A stretch of 64,000 nt of DNA from Arhodomonas sp051195215 (GTDB taxonomy: Bacteria > Pseudomonadota > Gammaproteobacteria > Nitrococcales > Nitrococcaceae), in NCBI RefSeq assembly GCF_051195215.1, contig NZ_JBNAZM010000011.1, positions 57,006 to 121,005 on the forward strand, in the 5' to 3' direction. Position numbers and translations under genes: made by a program. Position 1 is the first letter of the stretch. Each line of letters opens with the position of its first letter. A model generated the notes under the pieces. That model was not told the DNA's origin, ran no database searches, and was given only the letters and a program-made list of their open reading frames with translations. Shown in pieces: positions 34,477 through 42,879 of the stretch.

Positions 34477-36668
34477 GTTGGCTCAAAAGCGAGGGTTTGC
34501 TGCGCCTGCTCCTCTGCCTGGTGCTCCTCGCCTCGCTGTACCTGCTCAACGCCACCACCGAGAACTCGGCGGTTTTCGGCCAGTTCTACGTCGGTGTGCT
34601 GCTGTTCAACGCGGTGGCACTGATCGCGCTGGTCACGGTGATTGCCGCAAACGTTTACCGGCTTCTGCGTGCGCTGCGGGAACGTCGCCCCGGCAGCCAG
34701 CTCACCGGACGGATCATGGCGCTGTTCGCCGTGCTCGCGGTGGTGCCCGGTCTGGTGGTTTACGCCTTTTCCATGCAGTTTCTGCGCAGTGGCATCGACA
34801 GTTGGTTCGACGTGCGCGTTGAGGCTGCCCTGGACGACGCCCTGAGCCTCTCCCAGGCGTCGCTCGACTTGCGGATGCGCGATCTGCTCAAGCGCGTACA
34901 GAACGCCGCGGACGACCTCGCCACTACCCCGGAAGGGCTGGTCACGTTCGCGGTGGGGGACATGCGCGAGCGCATGGGCGCCGCCGAGCTGACCCTTTTC
35001 GGCAGCAATGGCCGCGTGGTCGCCTCGAGCACGCGCGAGACGGAGGGCATTCTGCCGAACCGGCCGGAGGAGGAGGTACTGCTGCAGCTACGCCAGGGAC
35101 GTCCCTACGTGAGCCTCGATCCTATCGAGGGCAGTGGCCTCAACATACGTGCGGCCGTGCCGGCACCCAACCCGGACAATCCCCAGAACCGCCGGGTGCT
35201 CCAGGCGCTGTTCCCGATCTCGCCGCGGCTGAACGAGCTCGCCGGCGACGTCCAGGACGCCTTTGCCAAGTACCGCGAGCTCGCCTACCTGCGCGGGCCT
35301 CTGAAGAACAGCTTCATCCTCACCCTCTCGCTGGTGCTGCTGATGTCGTTGCTCTTCGCCGTCTGGTCGGCGTTTTACCTGGCGCGGCGTCTGGTCGCGC
35401 CCATAAGCCGCCTCGCAGAGGGTACCCAGGCGCTCGCGGAAGGCGACTACGGCACCCAGCTGCCCGCCGCCGGTCGCGATGAGCTCGGCTTTCTGGTGCG
35501 CTCGTTCAACGACATGAGCCGCCGGGTAGCCCAGGCCCGTGACGAGGCACGCCGTGGACAGGTGCTCGCCGAGGCTCAGCGCGCCTACCTCGAGACCGTT
35601 CTCTCGCGTTTGTCCTCCGGTGTGCTCGCGCTGGACCAGGACCGGCGCCTGCGCACCTACAACCAGGCGGCGGTGGATATCCTCACCGTTCCTCTCGCCC
35701 AGGCCGCGGGCGGTCGTCTGCGGGGGCTGGTGGAGCACCACCCGGATTTCACGCCGTTCGTCGAGCTGGTGGAGGCGCGTGCGGCGGCGCAGAGCGCGGA
35801 GTGGCGCGAGGAGTTCACCCTGGACACCAGCGAGGGCCGACGGGTGCTCATGTGCAGCGGTGCCGCTCTGCCCGGTGGCCGTACCGCTGGCGGCCACGTG
35901 ATCGTCTTCGATGACGTGACCGCTCTGATCCAGGCGCAGCGCGACGCGGCCTGGGGCGAGGTGGCGCGACGTCTCGCCCACGAGATCCGCAACCCGCTCA
36001 CGCCCATCCAGCTCTCCGCCGAACGCTTGCGCCACAAGCTTCACGATCGGCTGGCGCCGGTGGAGGCGGAGGTACTGGAGCGCTCGACCCGCACGATCAT
36101 TCACCAGGTCGAGGCCATGAAGGCGATGGTCAATGCTTTCTCGGAGTATGCGCGTCCGCCGCGGCTCGCCTTGACGGACGTGGATCTGAATGCGCTGATA
36201 CACGACGTGGTGGAGCTTCACCGCGGCGACGGCGGCGAGCCGGGTTTCGCGCTCGAGCTCAGCGACGGGCTGCCATCGCTGCGCGCCGATCCCAGCCGCC
36301 TGCGCCAGCTGCTCAATAACCTGTTCCGCAATGCCCTGGAGGCGGCGACCGAGCGCGGAGGCTGTCAGGTGACGGTATCCACCCGCGCCGGCGAAGGGCG
36401 CTACGCCGGTATGGTGGAGCTCAGGGTGCGGGACAACGGCCCGGGCTTCGCCGACGATGTGCTCGATCAGCTTTTCGAGCCCTATGTCACCACCAAGCGC
36501 AAGGGCACGGGATTGGGTCTCGCCATCGTCAAGAAGATCGTAGAGGAACATAATGGGTTTATCTCGGCGCGCAACCTGCGCGCCGGAGCCCAGATCACCG
36601 TGCGCCTGCCGGTCGGAGGTGAGCCCTCGGCGGCGGCGAGATGGCCCGAGATCGAGGAGACGCGATGA
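34455..36668 (+). CDS. ntrY: NtrY-like sensor histidine kinase
   Basis: 737 residues. Three N-terminal membrane helices lie within residues 1-110 and a fourth near 285-310, with a periplasmic sensor region between. HAMP (ARRLVAPISRLAEGTQALAE) and a PAS domain (about 375-480) follow. The H-box is RRLAHEIRNPLTPIQLSAER (phospho-acceptor His509), the N-box LLNNLFRNALEAA, and the G boxes DNGPGFADD and GTGLGLAIVKKIVEEHNG. It phosphorylates NtrX, whose ATG overlaps its stop. In other bacteria NtrYX responds to nitrogen, redox or envelope state; here the neighbouring DUF4390 protein suggests envelope sensing. Confidence 0.92.
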   Translation: MAVARLLSWLKSEGLLRLLLCLVLLASLYLLNATTENSAVFGQFYVGVLLFNAVALIALVTVIAANVYRLLRALRERRPGSQLTGRIMALFAVLAVVPGLVVYAFSMQFLRSGIDSWFDVRVEAALDDALSLSQASLDLRMRDLLKRVQNAADDLATTPEGLVTFAVGDMRERMGAAELTLFGSNGRVVASSTRETEGILPNRPEEEVLLQLRQGRPYVSLDPIEGSGLNIRAAVPAPNPDNPQNRRVLQALFPISPRLNELAGDVQDAFAKYRELAYLRGPLKNSFILTLSLVLLMSLLFAVWSAFYLARRLVAPISRLAEGTQALAEGDYGTQLPAAGRDELGFLVRSFNDMSRRVAQARDEARRGQVLAEAQRAYLETVLSRLSSGVLALDQDRRLRTYNQAAVDILTVPLAQAAGGRLRGLVEHHPDFTPFVELVEARAAAQSAEWREEFTLDTSEGRRVLMCSGAALPGGRTAGGHVIVFDDVTALIQAQRDAAWGEVARRLAHEIRNPLTPIQLSAERLRHKLHDRLAPVEAEVLERSTRTIIHQVEAMKAMVNAFSEYARPPRLALTDVDLNALIHDVVELHRGDGGEPGFALELSDGLPSLRADPSRLRQLLNNLFRNALEAATERGGCQVTVSTRAGEGRYAGMVELRVRDNGPGFADDVLDQLFEPYVTTKRKGTGLGLAIVKKIVEEHNGFISARNLRAGAQITVRLPVGGEPSAAARWPEIEETR

Positions 36669-38002
36669 CGACCGCCCACGTGCTAGTGGTGGACGACGAA
36701 CCCGATATCCGCGAGCTGGTCCAGGAGATTCTCGAGGACGAGGGCTACGAGGTGACCACGGCGGCGAGCGCCGACGAGGCACGGGCCGCACTCGCCGAGC
36801 GTCGCCCGGATCTGGCGCTGCTCGATATCTGGATGCCTGGTGAGGACGGCATTTCGCTGCTCAAGGCATGGGTCCAGGGCCAAGGCCCGCGGTTCCCGGT
36901 AGTGATGATTTCCGGCCACGGTACGGTGGAGACGGCCGTGGAGGCGACGCGGCTCGGCGCGGTGGACTTCGTGGAGAAGCCACTGTCCATGGGTAAGCTT
37001 CTGGCAACGGTGGAGGAAGCGCTCGCGGGGGGGCGCTACAGCGAGGCGGCACCGGCGTCCTGGCCCACCCTGGTCCCGGTGGGACGCAGTCAGGTGATGA
37101 CCCGCTTGCGCGAGCAGGCCAAGCGCCTCGCCGAGGCGCGCTCGCCGGTGCTTGTCAGCGGCGAGCCCGGCAGCGGCCGCAAGACCTTCGCGCGTTATCT
37201 GCACAGCCTGCGCGCCCACCCCGGGCCGTTGGTGGAGCTTGCCGGAGGGAGCGTTGCCGAGGAGGCCGCCGCCGAGGAGCTATTCGGTCGTGCCGGTGCC
37301 GGGCGCCTGGAGGCGGCTGCGGGCGGCACCCTGTTGATCGACGAGGTCGAGGATCTCGGCGAGAGCGCGCAGACGCGTCTGCTCTCCGCGCTCGATGCCG
37401 GGGGGTTCCAGCGCGTCGGCAGTACCGAGCAGCTTCCGTTGGCTTGCCGGGTGATCGCCGTCGCTGGCCGCGACCTGGAGGCCGAGGTCCGTAGCGGTCG
37501 ATTCCGCGAAGACCTTTACTACCAGCTGAGCGTCGTGCCCGTTACCGTGCCGCCGCTGCGCGATCATGTCGAAGACATTCCCGAGCTCGTGAGCTTCTAT
37601 GTGGATCATCTGGTCGAGCGCGAAGGCCTGACCTACCGGCGCTTCACCGTGGCGGCCCAGAATCGCCTGCGCAACCACGACTGGCCGGGCAATGTCCGTG
37701 AGCTGCGCAACCTGGTTCAGCGGCTTCTACTGCTCGGCGACGGGCTGGATATCGATGTCGACGAGATCGAGCGGGTCCTCGCCGAGGGGGTGCATGTTTC
37801 GGAGGCCTCGCCGTCGCCGGACCTCTGGCTCGAGTTGCCGCTGCGCGAGGCCCGGGAGGCGTTCGAGCGCCAGTACCTCCAGCGCCAGCTCAAGCGCGCC
37901 GAGGGTAGCGTCGCCCAGCTCGCGCGTCTGACGGGCATGGAGCGCACCCATCTCTACCGCAAGCTGCGCGCCCTGGGGATCGATCCGAAGGAGGCGGGGT
38001 GA
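36665..38002 (+). CDS. ntrX: NtrX-like response regulator lacking the GAFTGA loop
   Basis: 445 residues. The receiver has VVDDEPDI, phospho-acceptor Asp54 in LLDIWMPGEDG, and Lys in FVEKPLS. The AAA+ domain is degenerate: the Walker A is GEPGSGRKT (166-174), with Arg where family members have Lys, and the segment after LFG (206-208) goes straight to RAGAGRLEAAAGGTLLIDE, so the GAFTGA loop that contacts sigma-54 is missing. Walker B (LLIDEVED) and FREDLYYQLSVVPVTVPPLR are kept. The C-terminal Fis-type helix-turn-helix is EGSVAQLARLTGMERTHLYRK. It is therefore likely a DNA-binding regulator that does not remodel sigma-54 holoenzyme. ATGA overlap with ntrY. Confidence 0.92.
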   Translation: MTTAHVLVVDDEPDIRELVQEILEDEGYEVTTAASADEARAALAERRPDLALLDIWMPGEDGISLLKAWVQGQGPRFPVVMISGHGTVETAVEATRLGAVDFVEKPLSMGKLLATVEEALAGGRYSEAAPASWPTLVPVGRSQVMTRLREQAKRLAEARSPVLVSGEPGSGRKTFARYLHSLRAHPGPLVELAGGSVAEEAAAEELFGRAGAGRLEAAAGGTLLIDEVEDLGESAQTRLLSALDAGGFQRVGSTEQLPLACRVIAVAGRDLEAEVRSGRFREDLYYQLSVVPVTVPPLRDHVEDIPELVSFYVDHLVEREGLTYRRFTVAAQNRLRNHDWPGNVRELRNLVQRLLLLGDGLDIDVDEIERVLAEGVHVSEASPSPDLWLELPLREAREAFERQYLQRQLKRAEGSVAQLARLTGMERTHLYRKLRALGIDPKEAG

Positions 38003-38017
38003 GCGCGGCGCGCACGA

Positions 38018-38168
38018 GTGGAAGCTGACGAGTGGAAAGTAGCAAGTTGAAAGCCGGGGGCCGCAGGGCGCGCGTTCCGAGTCCGCGAAGTACTTCATGG
38101 GGTGGCACTCCCCGGTCACTTGCTACTGCCGACTTTCCGCTTTCAATCTGCTTCTTCCAACTTCTGAG
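38018..38168. repeat. Facing heptamer-repeat arrays between ntrX and trkA
   Basis: The 184-base spacer holds two arrays with 7-base period facing each other. Left arm 38018-38052 reads GTGGAAG, CTGACGA, GTGGAAA, GTAGCAA, GTTGAAA. Right arm about 38113-38168, read in reverse complement, gives GTTGGAA, GAAGCAG, ATTGAAA, GCGGAAA, GTCGGCA, GTAGCAA. The centre (about 60 bases) is GC-rich. The same motif occurs after trkH and after prpD. It is an extragenic repeat family rather than a terminator, although a long RNA hairpin could form. Confidence 0.65.
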
Positions 38169-38186
38169 TTCTCACGAAGCGAGCCC

Positions 38187-39563
38187 ATGAAAATCATCAT
38201 TCTCGGCGCCGGGCAGGTGGGCAGCACCGTGGCGCAGAACCTCGCCAGCGAGGACAACGACATCACGGTCGTGGACGTGAGTCCGCACGTGCTGCAGGAT
38301 CTCCAGGACCGTCTCGATCTGCGTACGGTCGTCGGCAGCGCGACCTACCCGGACGTGCTCACCCGCGCCGGCGTGGACGATGCAGACATGATCATCGCGG
38401 TGACCGATTCCGACGAGGCGAACATGATCGCCTGCCAGGTCGCCGATACGCTGTTCAATACCCCCACGAAGATCGCCCGCGTGCGCGCGGTGGAGTATCT
38501 CTCCTGTCCGCAGCTGTTCTCCCCGGACGCGATGCCCATCGACGTGATCATCAGTCCGGAGCAGCTCGTCACCCAGTACGTCAAACGGCTCATCGAGCAC
38601 CCGGGGGCGTTGCAGGTGCTCGACTTCGCCGGCGGCAACGTGCGCCTGGTCGCCGTGCGCGCGTATTACGGTGGTCCTCTGGTGGGCCACGAGCTGCGCG
38701 CCCTGCGCGAGCACATGCCCGCCATCGAGGCGCGGGTGGCGGCAATCTTCCGGCGCGGCCGGGCCATCATTCCCGAGGGCGACACCGTGATCGAGGCCGG
38801 CGACGAGGTATTCTTCGTCGCCGCGCGGCGCAATATTCGCGCCATCATGAGCGAGCTGCGGCGGCTGGAGAAGCCGGTCAAGCGCATCATGATCGCCGGC
38901 GGCGGCAACATCGGCAAACGGCTCGCGCAGTCCCTGGAGGGGCGCTTCCAGACCAAGATCATCGAGCGCGACGACCGCCGTTGCCGACTGGTTTCCGAAG
39001 AGCTCAAGAAGACGATCATTCTCCGCGGGGACGCCGCGGACGAGGATCTGTTGCTCGAGGAGAACATCGAGAACACGGATGTCTTCTGCGGCCTGACCAA
39101 TGACGACGAGGCCAATATCCTCTCGGCGATGCTCGCCAAGCGGCTCGGTGCGCGCATGGTCATGGCGCTCATCAATCGCCCCGCCTACGTGGATCTGGTG
39201 CAGTCCAGCGAGGACATCGACGTGGCGATCTCGCCCCAGCACGCCACCATCGGCAGCCTGCTCGCACACATCCGCCGCGGCGACGTGGTCAACGTGTACA
39301 GTCTGCGGCGTGGGGCGGCCGAGGCCATCGAGGCGGTCGCCCACGGCGACGCCAAGAGCTCGGCGGTGGTCGGCCGGCGCATCGACGAGATCCGTCTTCC
39401 GCGGGGCACCACCATCGGTGCGATCGTACGGGGGGACGAGGTGATCATGGCCCATCACGACACGGTGATCGAGTCCGAAGACCACGTGATCCTCTTTCTG
39501 GTGGACAAGACCCGCCTCACTGACGTCGAGAAGCTCTTTCAGGTCGCAGTTACGTTCCTCTGA
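38187..39563 (+). CDS. trkA: Trk potassium uptake regulatory subunit TrkA
   Basis: 458 residues from ATG 38187; the 30-residue extension of the frame runs through repeat sequence. Two RCK modules, each with a NAD-binding Rossmann motif (IIILGAGQVGSTVAQNL and IMIAGGGNIGKRLAQSL) and a following TrkA-C domain. It binds NAD(H)/nucleotides on the cytoplasmic face and gates TrkH. The next gene starts within its stop (TGATG), so the two subunits are co-translated. Consistent with potassium-based osmoadaptation. Confidence 0.96.
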   Translation: MKIIILGAGQVGSTVAQNLASEDNDITVVDVSPHVLQDLQDRLDLRTVVGSATYPDVLTRAGVDDADMIIAVTDSDEANMIACQVADTLFNTPTKIARVRAVEYLSCPQLFSPDAMPIDVIISPEQLVTQYVKRLIEHPGALQVLDFAGGNVRLVAVRAYYGGPLVGHELRALREHMPAIEARVAAIFRRGRAIIPEGDTVIEAGDEVFFVAARRNIRAIMSELRRLEKPVKRIMIAGGGNIGKRLAQSLEGRFQTKIIERDDRRCRLVSEELKKTIILRGDAADEDLLLEENIENTDVFCGLTNDDEANILSAMLAKRLGARMVMALINRPAYVDLVQSSEDIDVAISPQHATIGSLLAHIRRGDVVNVYSLRRGAAEAIEAVAHGDAKSSAVVGRRIDEIRLPRGTTIGAIVRGDEVIMAHHDTVIESEDHVILFLVDKTRLTDVEKLFQVAVTFL

Positions 39564-41020
39564 TGCGTTTCGACGCCGTTCAGCGCATTCTGGGCGTGCT
39601 GCTGATGGTCTTCAGCCTGACCATGCTTCCGCCCGCGCTGCTTTCCGCGCTGATCGACGACGGCGCCGTCACCGCCTTCATCAGTACCGCGAGCCTGCTG
39701 GTGGTCATCGGCGCCGCGCTGTGGCTGCCGGTGCGTAAGCTCCAGCGCGAGCTGCGCACGCGCGACGGCTTTTTCATTGTCGCCCTCTTCTGGGTGGTGC
39801 TCGGCATGGCGGGGGCCGTACCGTTTCTGCTCGATGAGCGCACGGGCATGAGCGTGGCGGATGCCCTGTTCGAGAGTATCTCGGGACTGACCACGACCGG
39901 CGCTACGGTGATCGTCGGTATCGACGAGCTGCCGATGTCCATCCGCTATTACCGCCAGCAGCTACAGTGGCTCGGCGGCATGGGCATCATCGTGCTGGCC
40001 GTCGCCATTCTCCCCATGCTCGGCATCGGCGGCATGCAGCTCTATCGCGCCGAGCTGCCCGGCCCGGTGAAAGACGCCAAGCTCACGCCGCGCATCACCG
40101 AGACCGCGAAGGCGCTGTGGTACATCTACCTCGGGCTTACCATCGTCTGTGCCCTCGCCTACTGGCTCGCGGGCATGGATGCCTTCGACGCTATCAGCCA
40201 CGCGTTCTCCACCATCGCCACCGGAGGCTTCTCCACTCATGACGAGAGCGTTGGCTACTTCGACAGCGCGCTCATCGAGATGATCGCCGTGGTGTTCATG
40301 TTCATCTCGGCGGTGAACTACTCGCTGCACTTCCTGGTCTGGCGCTGGCGCTCGGTGCAGCCGTGGTTGAGGGATCCGGAGCTGCGTTTCTACGTGGGCC
40401 TCGTGATCGCTGCCTGCGTGCTGGTCACTGGTGGCTTGTTCCTCTACGAGTCGGGCCATGGCATTGAAGATCCGGATCTGTGGCACCACGCGATTTTTCA
40501 GGTGGTTTCCTTCGCCACCACCACCGGCTACACCACCACGGGACATCACCTATGGCCGGCATTCGTGCCCGTGTTGCTGCTGCTGCTCGCCTTCGTCGGC
40601 GGCTGCGGCAGCTCCACTTCCGGCGGCATCAAGGTCGTGCGCGTGTTGCTGCTCATGCGCCAGGGCGGCCGCGAGATCCTGCGCCTGATTCACCCGCAGG
40701 CGGTACTGCCGGTGAAGCTTGGCGCGAAACCGGTGGACGAGCGCGTAACCGACGCCGTGTGGGGGTTCTTCGGCGCCTACGTGGCCCTGTTCTCCGCGAT
40801 CATGCTGCTGCTCATGGCGATGGGCCTCGACCAGGTCACCGCCTTCTCCGCCACCGCATCGGGCATGAACAACCTGGGCCCGGCGCTGGGAGACGTTGCG
40901 GCGAACTTCGCCAGCGTGGGCATCGGCCCGAAACTGCTGATGTGTTTCGCCATGGTGCTCGGCCGGCTGGAGATCTTTACGCTGCTCGTGCTTTTCACGC
41001 CGGCGTTCTGGCGGCGCTAG
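39563..41020 (+). CDS. trkH: Trk potassium transporter membrane subunit
   Basis: 485 residues, polytopic. The four selectivity-filter turns of the SKT family are visible: TTTGATVIV, IATGGFSTHD, TTTGYTTTGHH and ASGMNNLGPAL, each after a pore helix; GGCGSSTSGGIKVVRV in between is the conserved intramembrane-loop region. It imports K+ with TrkA as cytoplasmic gating ring. Its length and motifs match TrkH/TrkG. Co-translated with trkA through a TGATG junction. Confidence 0.95.
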   Translation: MRFDAVQRILGVLLMVFSLTMLPPALLSALIDDGAVTAFISTASLLVVIGAALWLPVRKLQRELRTRDGFFIVALFWVVLGMAGAVPFLLDERTGMSVADALFESISGLTTTGATVIVGIDELPMSIRYYRQQLQWLGGMGIIVLAVAILPMLGIGGMQLYRAELPGPVKDAKLTPRITETAKALWYIYLGLTIVCALAYWLAGMDAFDAISHAFSTIATGGFSTHDESVGYFDSALIEMIAVVFMFISAVNYSLHFLVWRWRSVQPWLRDPELRFYVGLVIAACVLVTGGLFLYESGHGIEDPDLWHHAIFQVVSFATTTGYTTTGHHLWPAFVPVLLLLLAFVGGCGSSTSGGIKVVRVLLLMRQGGREILRLIHPQAVLPVKLGAKPVDERVTDAVWGFFGAYVALFSAIMLLLMAMGLDQVTAFSATASGMNNLGPALGDVAANFASVGIGPKLLMCFAMVLGRLEIFTLLVLFTPAFWRR

Positions 41021-41023
41021 AGA

Positions 41024-41120
41024 GTGGAGTTAAAAGTCTAAAGTCGAAAGTTGAAAGCGGTTGATGAGACCCCCACAGGGAACTTTAGCGCTTTAAACTT
41101 TCCACTTTTCACTTTCTACT
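41024..41120. repeat. Facing heptamer-repeat arrays between trkH and the TPR gene
   Basis: Fills nearly the whole 107-base spacer. Left arm 41029-41056 is an exact run of GTTAAAA, GTCTAAA, GTCGAAA, GTTGAAA. The right arm, read in reverse complement from 41119, is GTAGAAA, GTGAAAA, GTGGAAA, GTTTAAA. Both obey GTNNAAA with fixed 7-base phase, while positions 3-4 vary. The GC-rich centre includes CCCCCACAGGG. The arms can pair imperfectly to form one long hairpin. Same family as 38018-38168. Confidence 0.75.
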
Positions 41121-41127
41121 GGCCTTT

Positions 41128-41442
41128 ATGAACATCGACGCCCTGGAAGCCATGCTCGCCCGCGGTCAGGACAGCGCCATGCTGCGCCTGACGCTGGGCA
41201 ATGCCTATGCCAAGGCCGGGGACAGCGAGCGGGCGGAGTCGCATCTGCGGGCCGCGGTCACGCAGGACGCCGGTTACTCCGCAGCCTGGCGTGCGCTCGG
41301 CCGGCTCCAGCAGAAGGCCGGCGAGCTCGATGCCGCTGCCGAGAGCTACCGGCAGGGGCTGACCGCCGCGCGGGAGCGTGGTGACATGCAGATCGTCCGC
41401 GAGCTGGAGGTGCGTCTGCGGCGGCTCGAGCGCGAGGGTTGA
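41128..41442 (+). CDS. Small TPR-repeat protein
   Basis: 104 residues, about two and a half tetratricopeptide repeats: LRLTLGNAYAKAGDSERAES and AWRALGRLQQKAGELDAAAE show the typical spacing of W/L-G-Y-A-P positions. The C-terminus is a charged helix (VRELEVRLRRLEREG). No signal peptide, so cytoplasmic. TPR modules mediate protein contacts; the partner is unknown. The upstream array of heptamer repeats leaves almost no room for a promoter, so it may be read from trkAH. No strong ribosome site. Confidence 0.75.
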   Translation: MNIDALEAMLARGQDSAMLRLTLGNAYAKAGDSERAESHLRAAVTQDAGYSAAWRALGRLQQKAGELDAAAESYRQGLTAARERGDMQIVRELEVRLRRLEREG

Positions 41443-41530
41443 GTCACCGAGTCCGTCAGATCCCCGGCCTCTGCTCTACACTTGCCCTATGGCTCTACTT
41501 GCTCTAGAGGCAATCAGCGAAGGAGGCGTT

Positions 41531-41992
41531 ATGGACTGGCAGAAACAGATGGAAGAGGCGATGTCGACATGGACCGAGACGCAGCGTCGCCTCTGGGACC
41601 AGTGGTTCGAAGCCATGCGCGGCGGTGGTGCCGGCACGGGTTCCTGGGAAGAGATGCGCGCGGTGCAGCAACGCCAGGTGGAGGCCTGGGAGGAGGCTGT
41701 GCGCGAAGCGCTCGAGCGCCAGCAGCAGTGGATCGGCGGCCTCTCTGGCGGCGCCGATCCCAGTGGCTGGGCGACGCAGATGCAGCAGATGATGCGTGCG
41801 TGGACGGAGGCCCAGAGCGAGCTTTGGCGCAACTGGCTGGAACGCACGGAGCAGATGCAGCCGGCGGTGCGCGATATGCCCTGGTATCGCAACGCCCAGC
41901 AGGTTCTCGACGCCTGGGAGCAGGCTGCCAAGCAGGCGACGTCGGCGACCGGTGGTGACAGCGATAGCGATAGCGACAGCGACAAGCAGTGA
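41531..41992 (+). CDS. Trp-rich amphipathic protein, possibly polyester-granule related
   Basis: 153 residues from ATG 41531 with AAGGAGG upstream. Unusually rich in Trp and Gln. A module recurs: WTETQRRLWDQWFEA near residue 14 and WTEAQSELWRNWLER near residue 95, so the protein looks like an internal duplication of amphipathic helices. The C-terminus is low complexity (DSDSDSDSDK) encoded by a run of six-base GATAGC-like units, which could change length by slippage. The N-terminus weakly recalls PhaE, the second subunit of class III polyhydroxyalkanoate synthases, and phasins; no pha gene is nearby. Function unknown. Confidence 0.6.
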   Translation: MDWQKQMEEAMSTWTETQRRLWDQWFEAMRGGGAGTGSWEEMRAVQQRQVEAWEEAVREALERQQQWIGGLSGGADPSGWATQMQQMMRAWTEAQSELWRNWLERTEQMQPAVRDMPWYRNAQQVLDAWEQAAKQATSATGGDSDSDSDSDKQ

Positions 41993-42122
41993 TGATGCGC
42001 TCGGGGGTCAGCGCTTGGCCCCCGTCGCCCCGCACCGGTGACGATCGCGCCTCAGGGGACGACGAGTACTGTTCAGCGTTTCCTGAAAGGACAAAAGGAC
42101 AATGGGGGCAGGCGCCGGAAAG

Positions 42123-42151
42123 AAAAAAGCCGGCGCGTTCCGTGCACCGGC
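42123..42151 (-). terminator. Putative intrinsic terminator on the minus strand
   Basis: Read on the minus strand: GCCGGTGC, a 7-base loop, GCGCCGGC, then TTTTTT. The 8-bp stem includes one G-T pair and is followed directly by the T run, the classic Rho-independent arrangement. No annotated minus-strand gene precedes it, so it points to an unrecognised short transcript starting within about 250 bases (near 42350). Confidence 0.5.
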
Positions 42152-42344
42152 GGTCAGGTTCACTTGGCTGGAGGTGATCTGCGCGCGCCCTCGTCCTGAG
42201 GTTGGGGGGCTCCTGCCGGGCGTGCGCCACGTCCGTGTGTCGTTGTTCTTCTTGCCGCAGCCTCCGCTGCCGCGGTGACTCGCCGTCTCTGGCAAGTGCA
42301 GGAGTAGAATGCCACGGTGGTCCGGGTGTCGCTGTCGGGCAACA

Positions 42345-42373
42345 TTGACACCCAATGTAAGAAATTACTTACA
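42345..42373 (+). promoter_or_regulatory. dtd promoter/operator candidate
   Basis: TTGACA at 42345-42350 is a consensus -35 hexamer. TGTAAG-AAATTA-CTTACA (42356-42373) is an imperfect palindrome (16 of 18 positions symmetric) directly downstream, in a local AT-rich stretch, 13 bases before the dtd ATG. No good -10 occurs at 17 bases. The palindrome could be a repressor site overlapping the promoter. Confidence 0.35.
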
Positions 42374-42386
42374 GAGTGAATACAGG

Positions 42387-42839
42387 ATGATCGGGTTGTT
42401 GCAGCGGGTCACCGAAGCGGAGGTCACCGTCGCTGGTGACTGCGTCGGGCGCATAGCCCACGGCTTGCTGGTACTGGTCGGGGTCGAACGCGGTGACGAC
42501 GATGCTGCCGCGGTGCGGCTGGCCGAGCGGCTCGTGGGTTACCGGGTCTTCGAGGACGAGTGGGGGCGCATGAACCGCTGCTTGGCCGATGTCGACGGCG
42601 GTCTGTTGCTGGTGCCTCAGTTCACTCTGGCCGCCGATACCCGCAAAGGAACCCGGCCGGGTTTCTCCACTGCCGCCTCCCCGGATGAGGGCGAGCGGCT
42701 GTTCTCCGTGCTCGTGGAGGCGGCGCGGGCGCGTCACCGACACGTGGCGACCGGGCGCTTCGGTGCCCACATGCGCGTGGCGCTGGTCAACGACGGACCC
42801 GTGACTTTCCGGCTGCAGGTCCCTGCGGCCGCCAGCTGA
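42387..42839 (+). CDS. dtd: D-aminoacyl-tRNA deacylase
   Basis: 150 residues from ATG 42387 (ACAGGATG context). Begins MIGLLQRVTEAEVTVAGD and is collinear with E. coli Dtd. The SQF active-site motif appears as PQFTLAADTRKGTRPGF, so the usual Ser is Pro at the first position in this copy. The Gly-cisPro motif NDGPVTFRL near the C-terminus is intact. It hydrolyses D-aminoacyl- and Gly-tRNA(Ala), a proofreading function in the cytoplasm. Confidence 0.93.
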   Translation: MIGLLQRVTEAEVTVAGDCVGRIAHGLLVLVGVERGDDDAAAVRLAERLVGYRVFEDEWGRMNRCLADVDGGLLLVPQFTLAADTRKGTRPGFSTAASPDEGERLFSVLVEAARARHRHVATGRFGAHMRVALVNDGPVTFRLQVPAAAS

Positions 42840-42879
42840 TCGCCTCGCGCACGCAGACTGCCGTCAACACTGTTCAGAA

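Larger units (their letters stand above)
41993..42386. other. Intergenic region upstream of dtd
   Basis: 394 bases. It contains a minus-strand terminator-like hairpin (42123-42151) and, next to dtd, a promoter-like TTGACA and a palindrome (42345-42373). A minus-strand frame of 63 codons (42160-42351, Ala/Arg-rich) ends just upstream, in transcription order, of that hairpin. It lacks family resemblance and could be a small protein, the body of a small RNA, or nothing. Confidence 0.4.
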
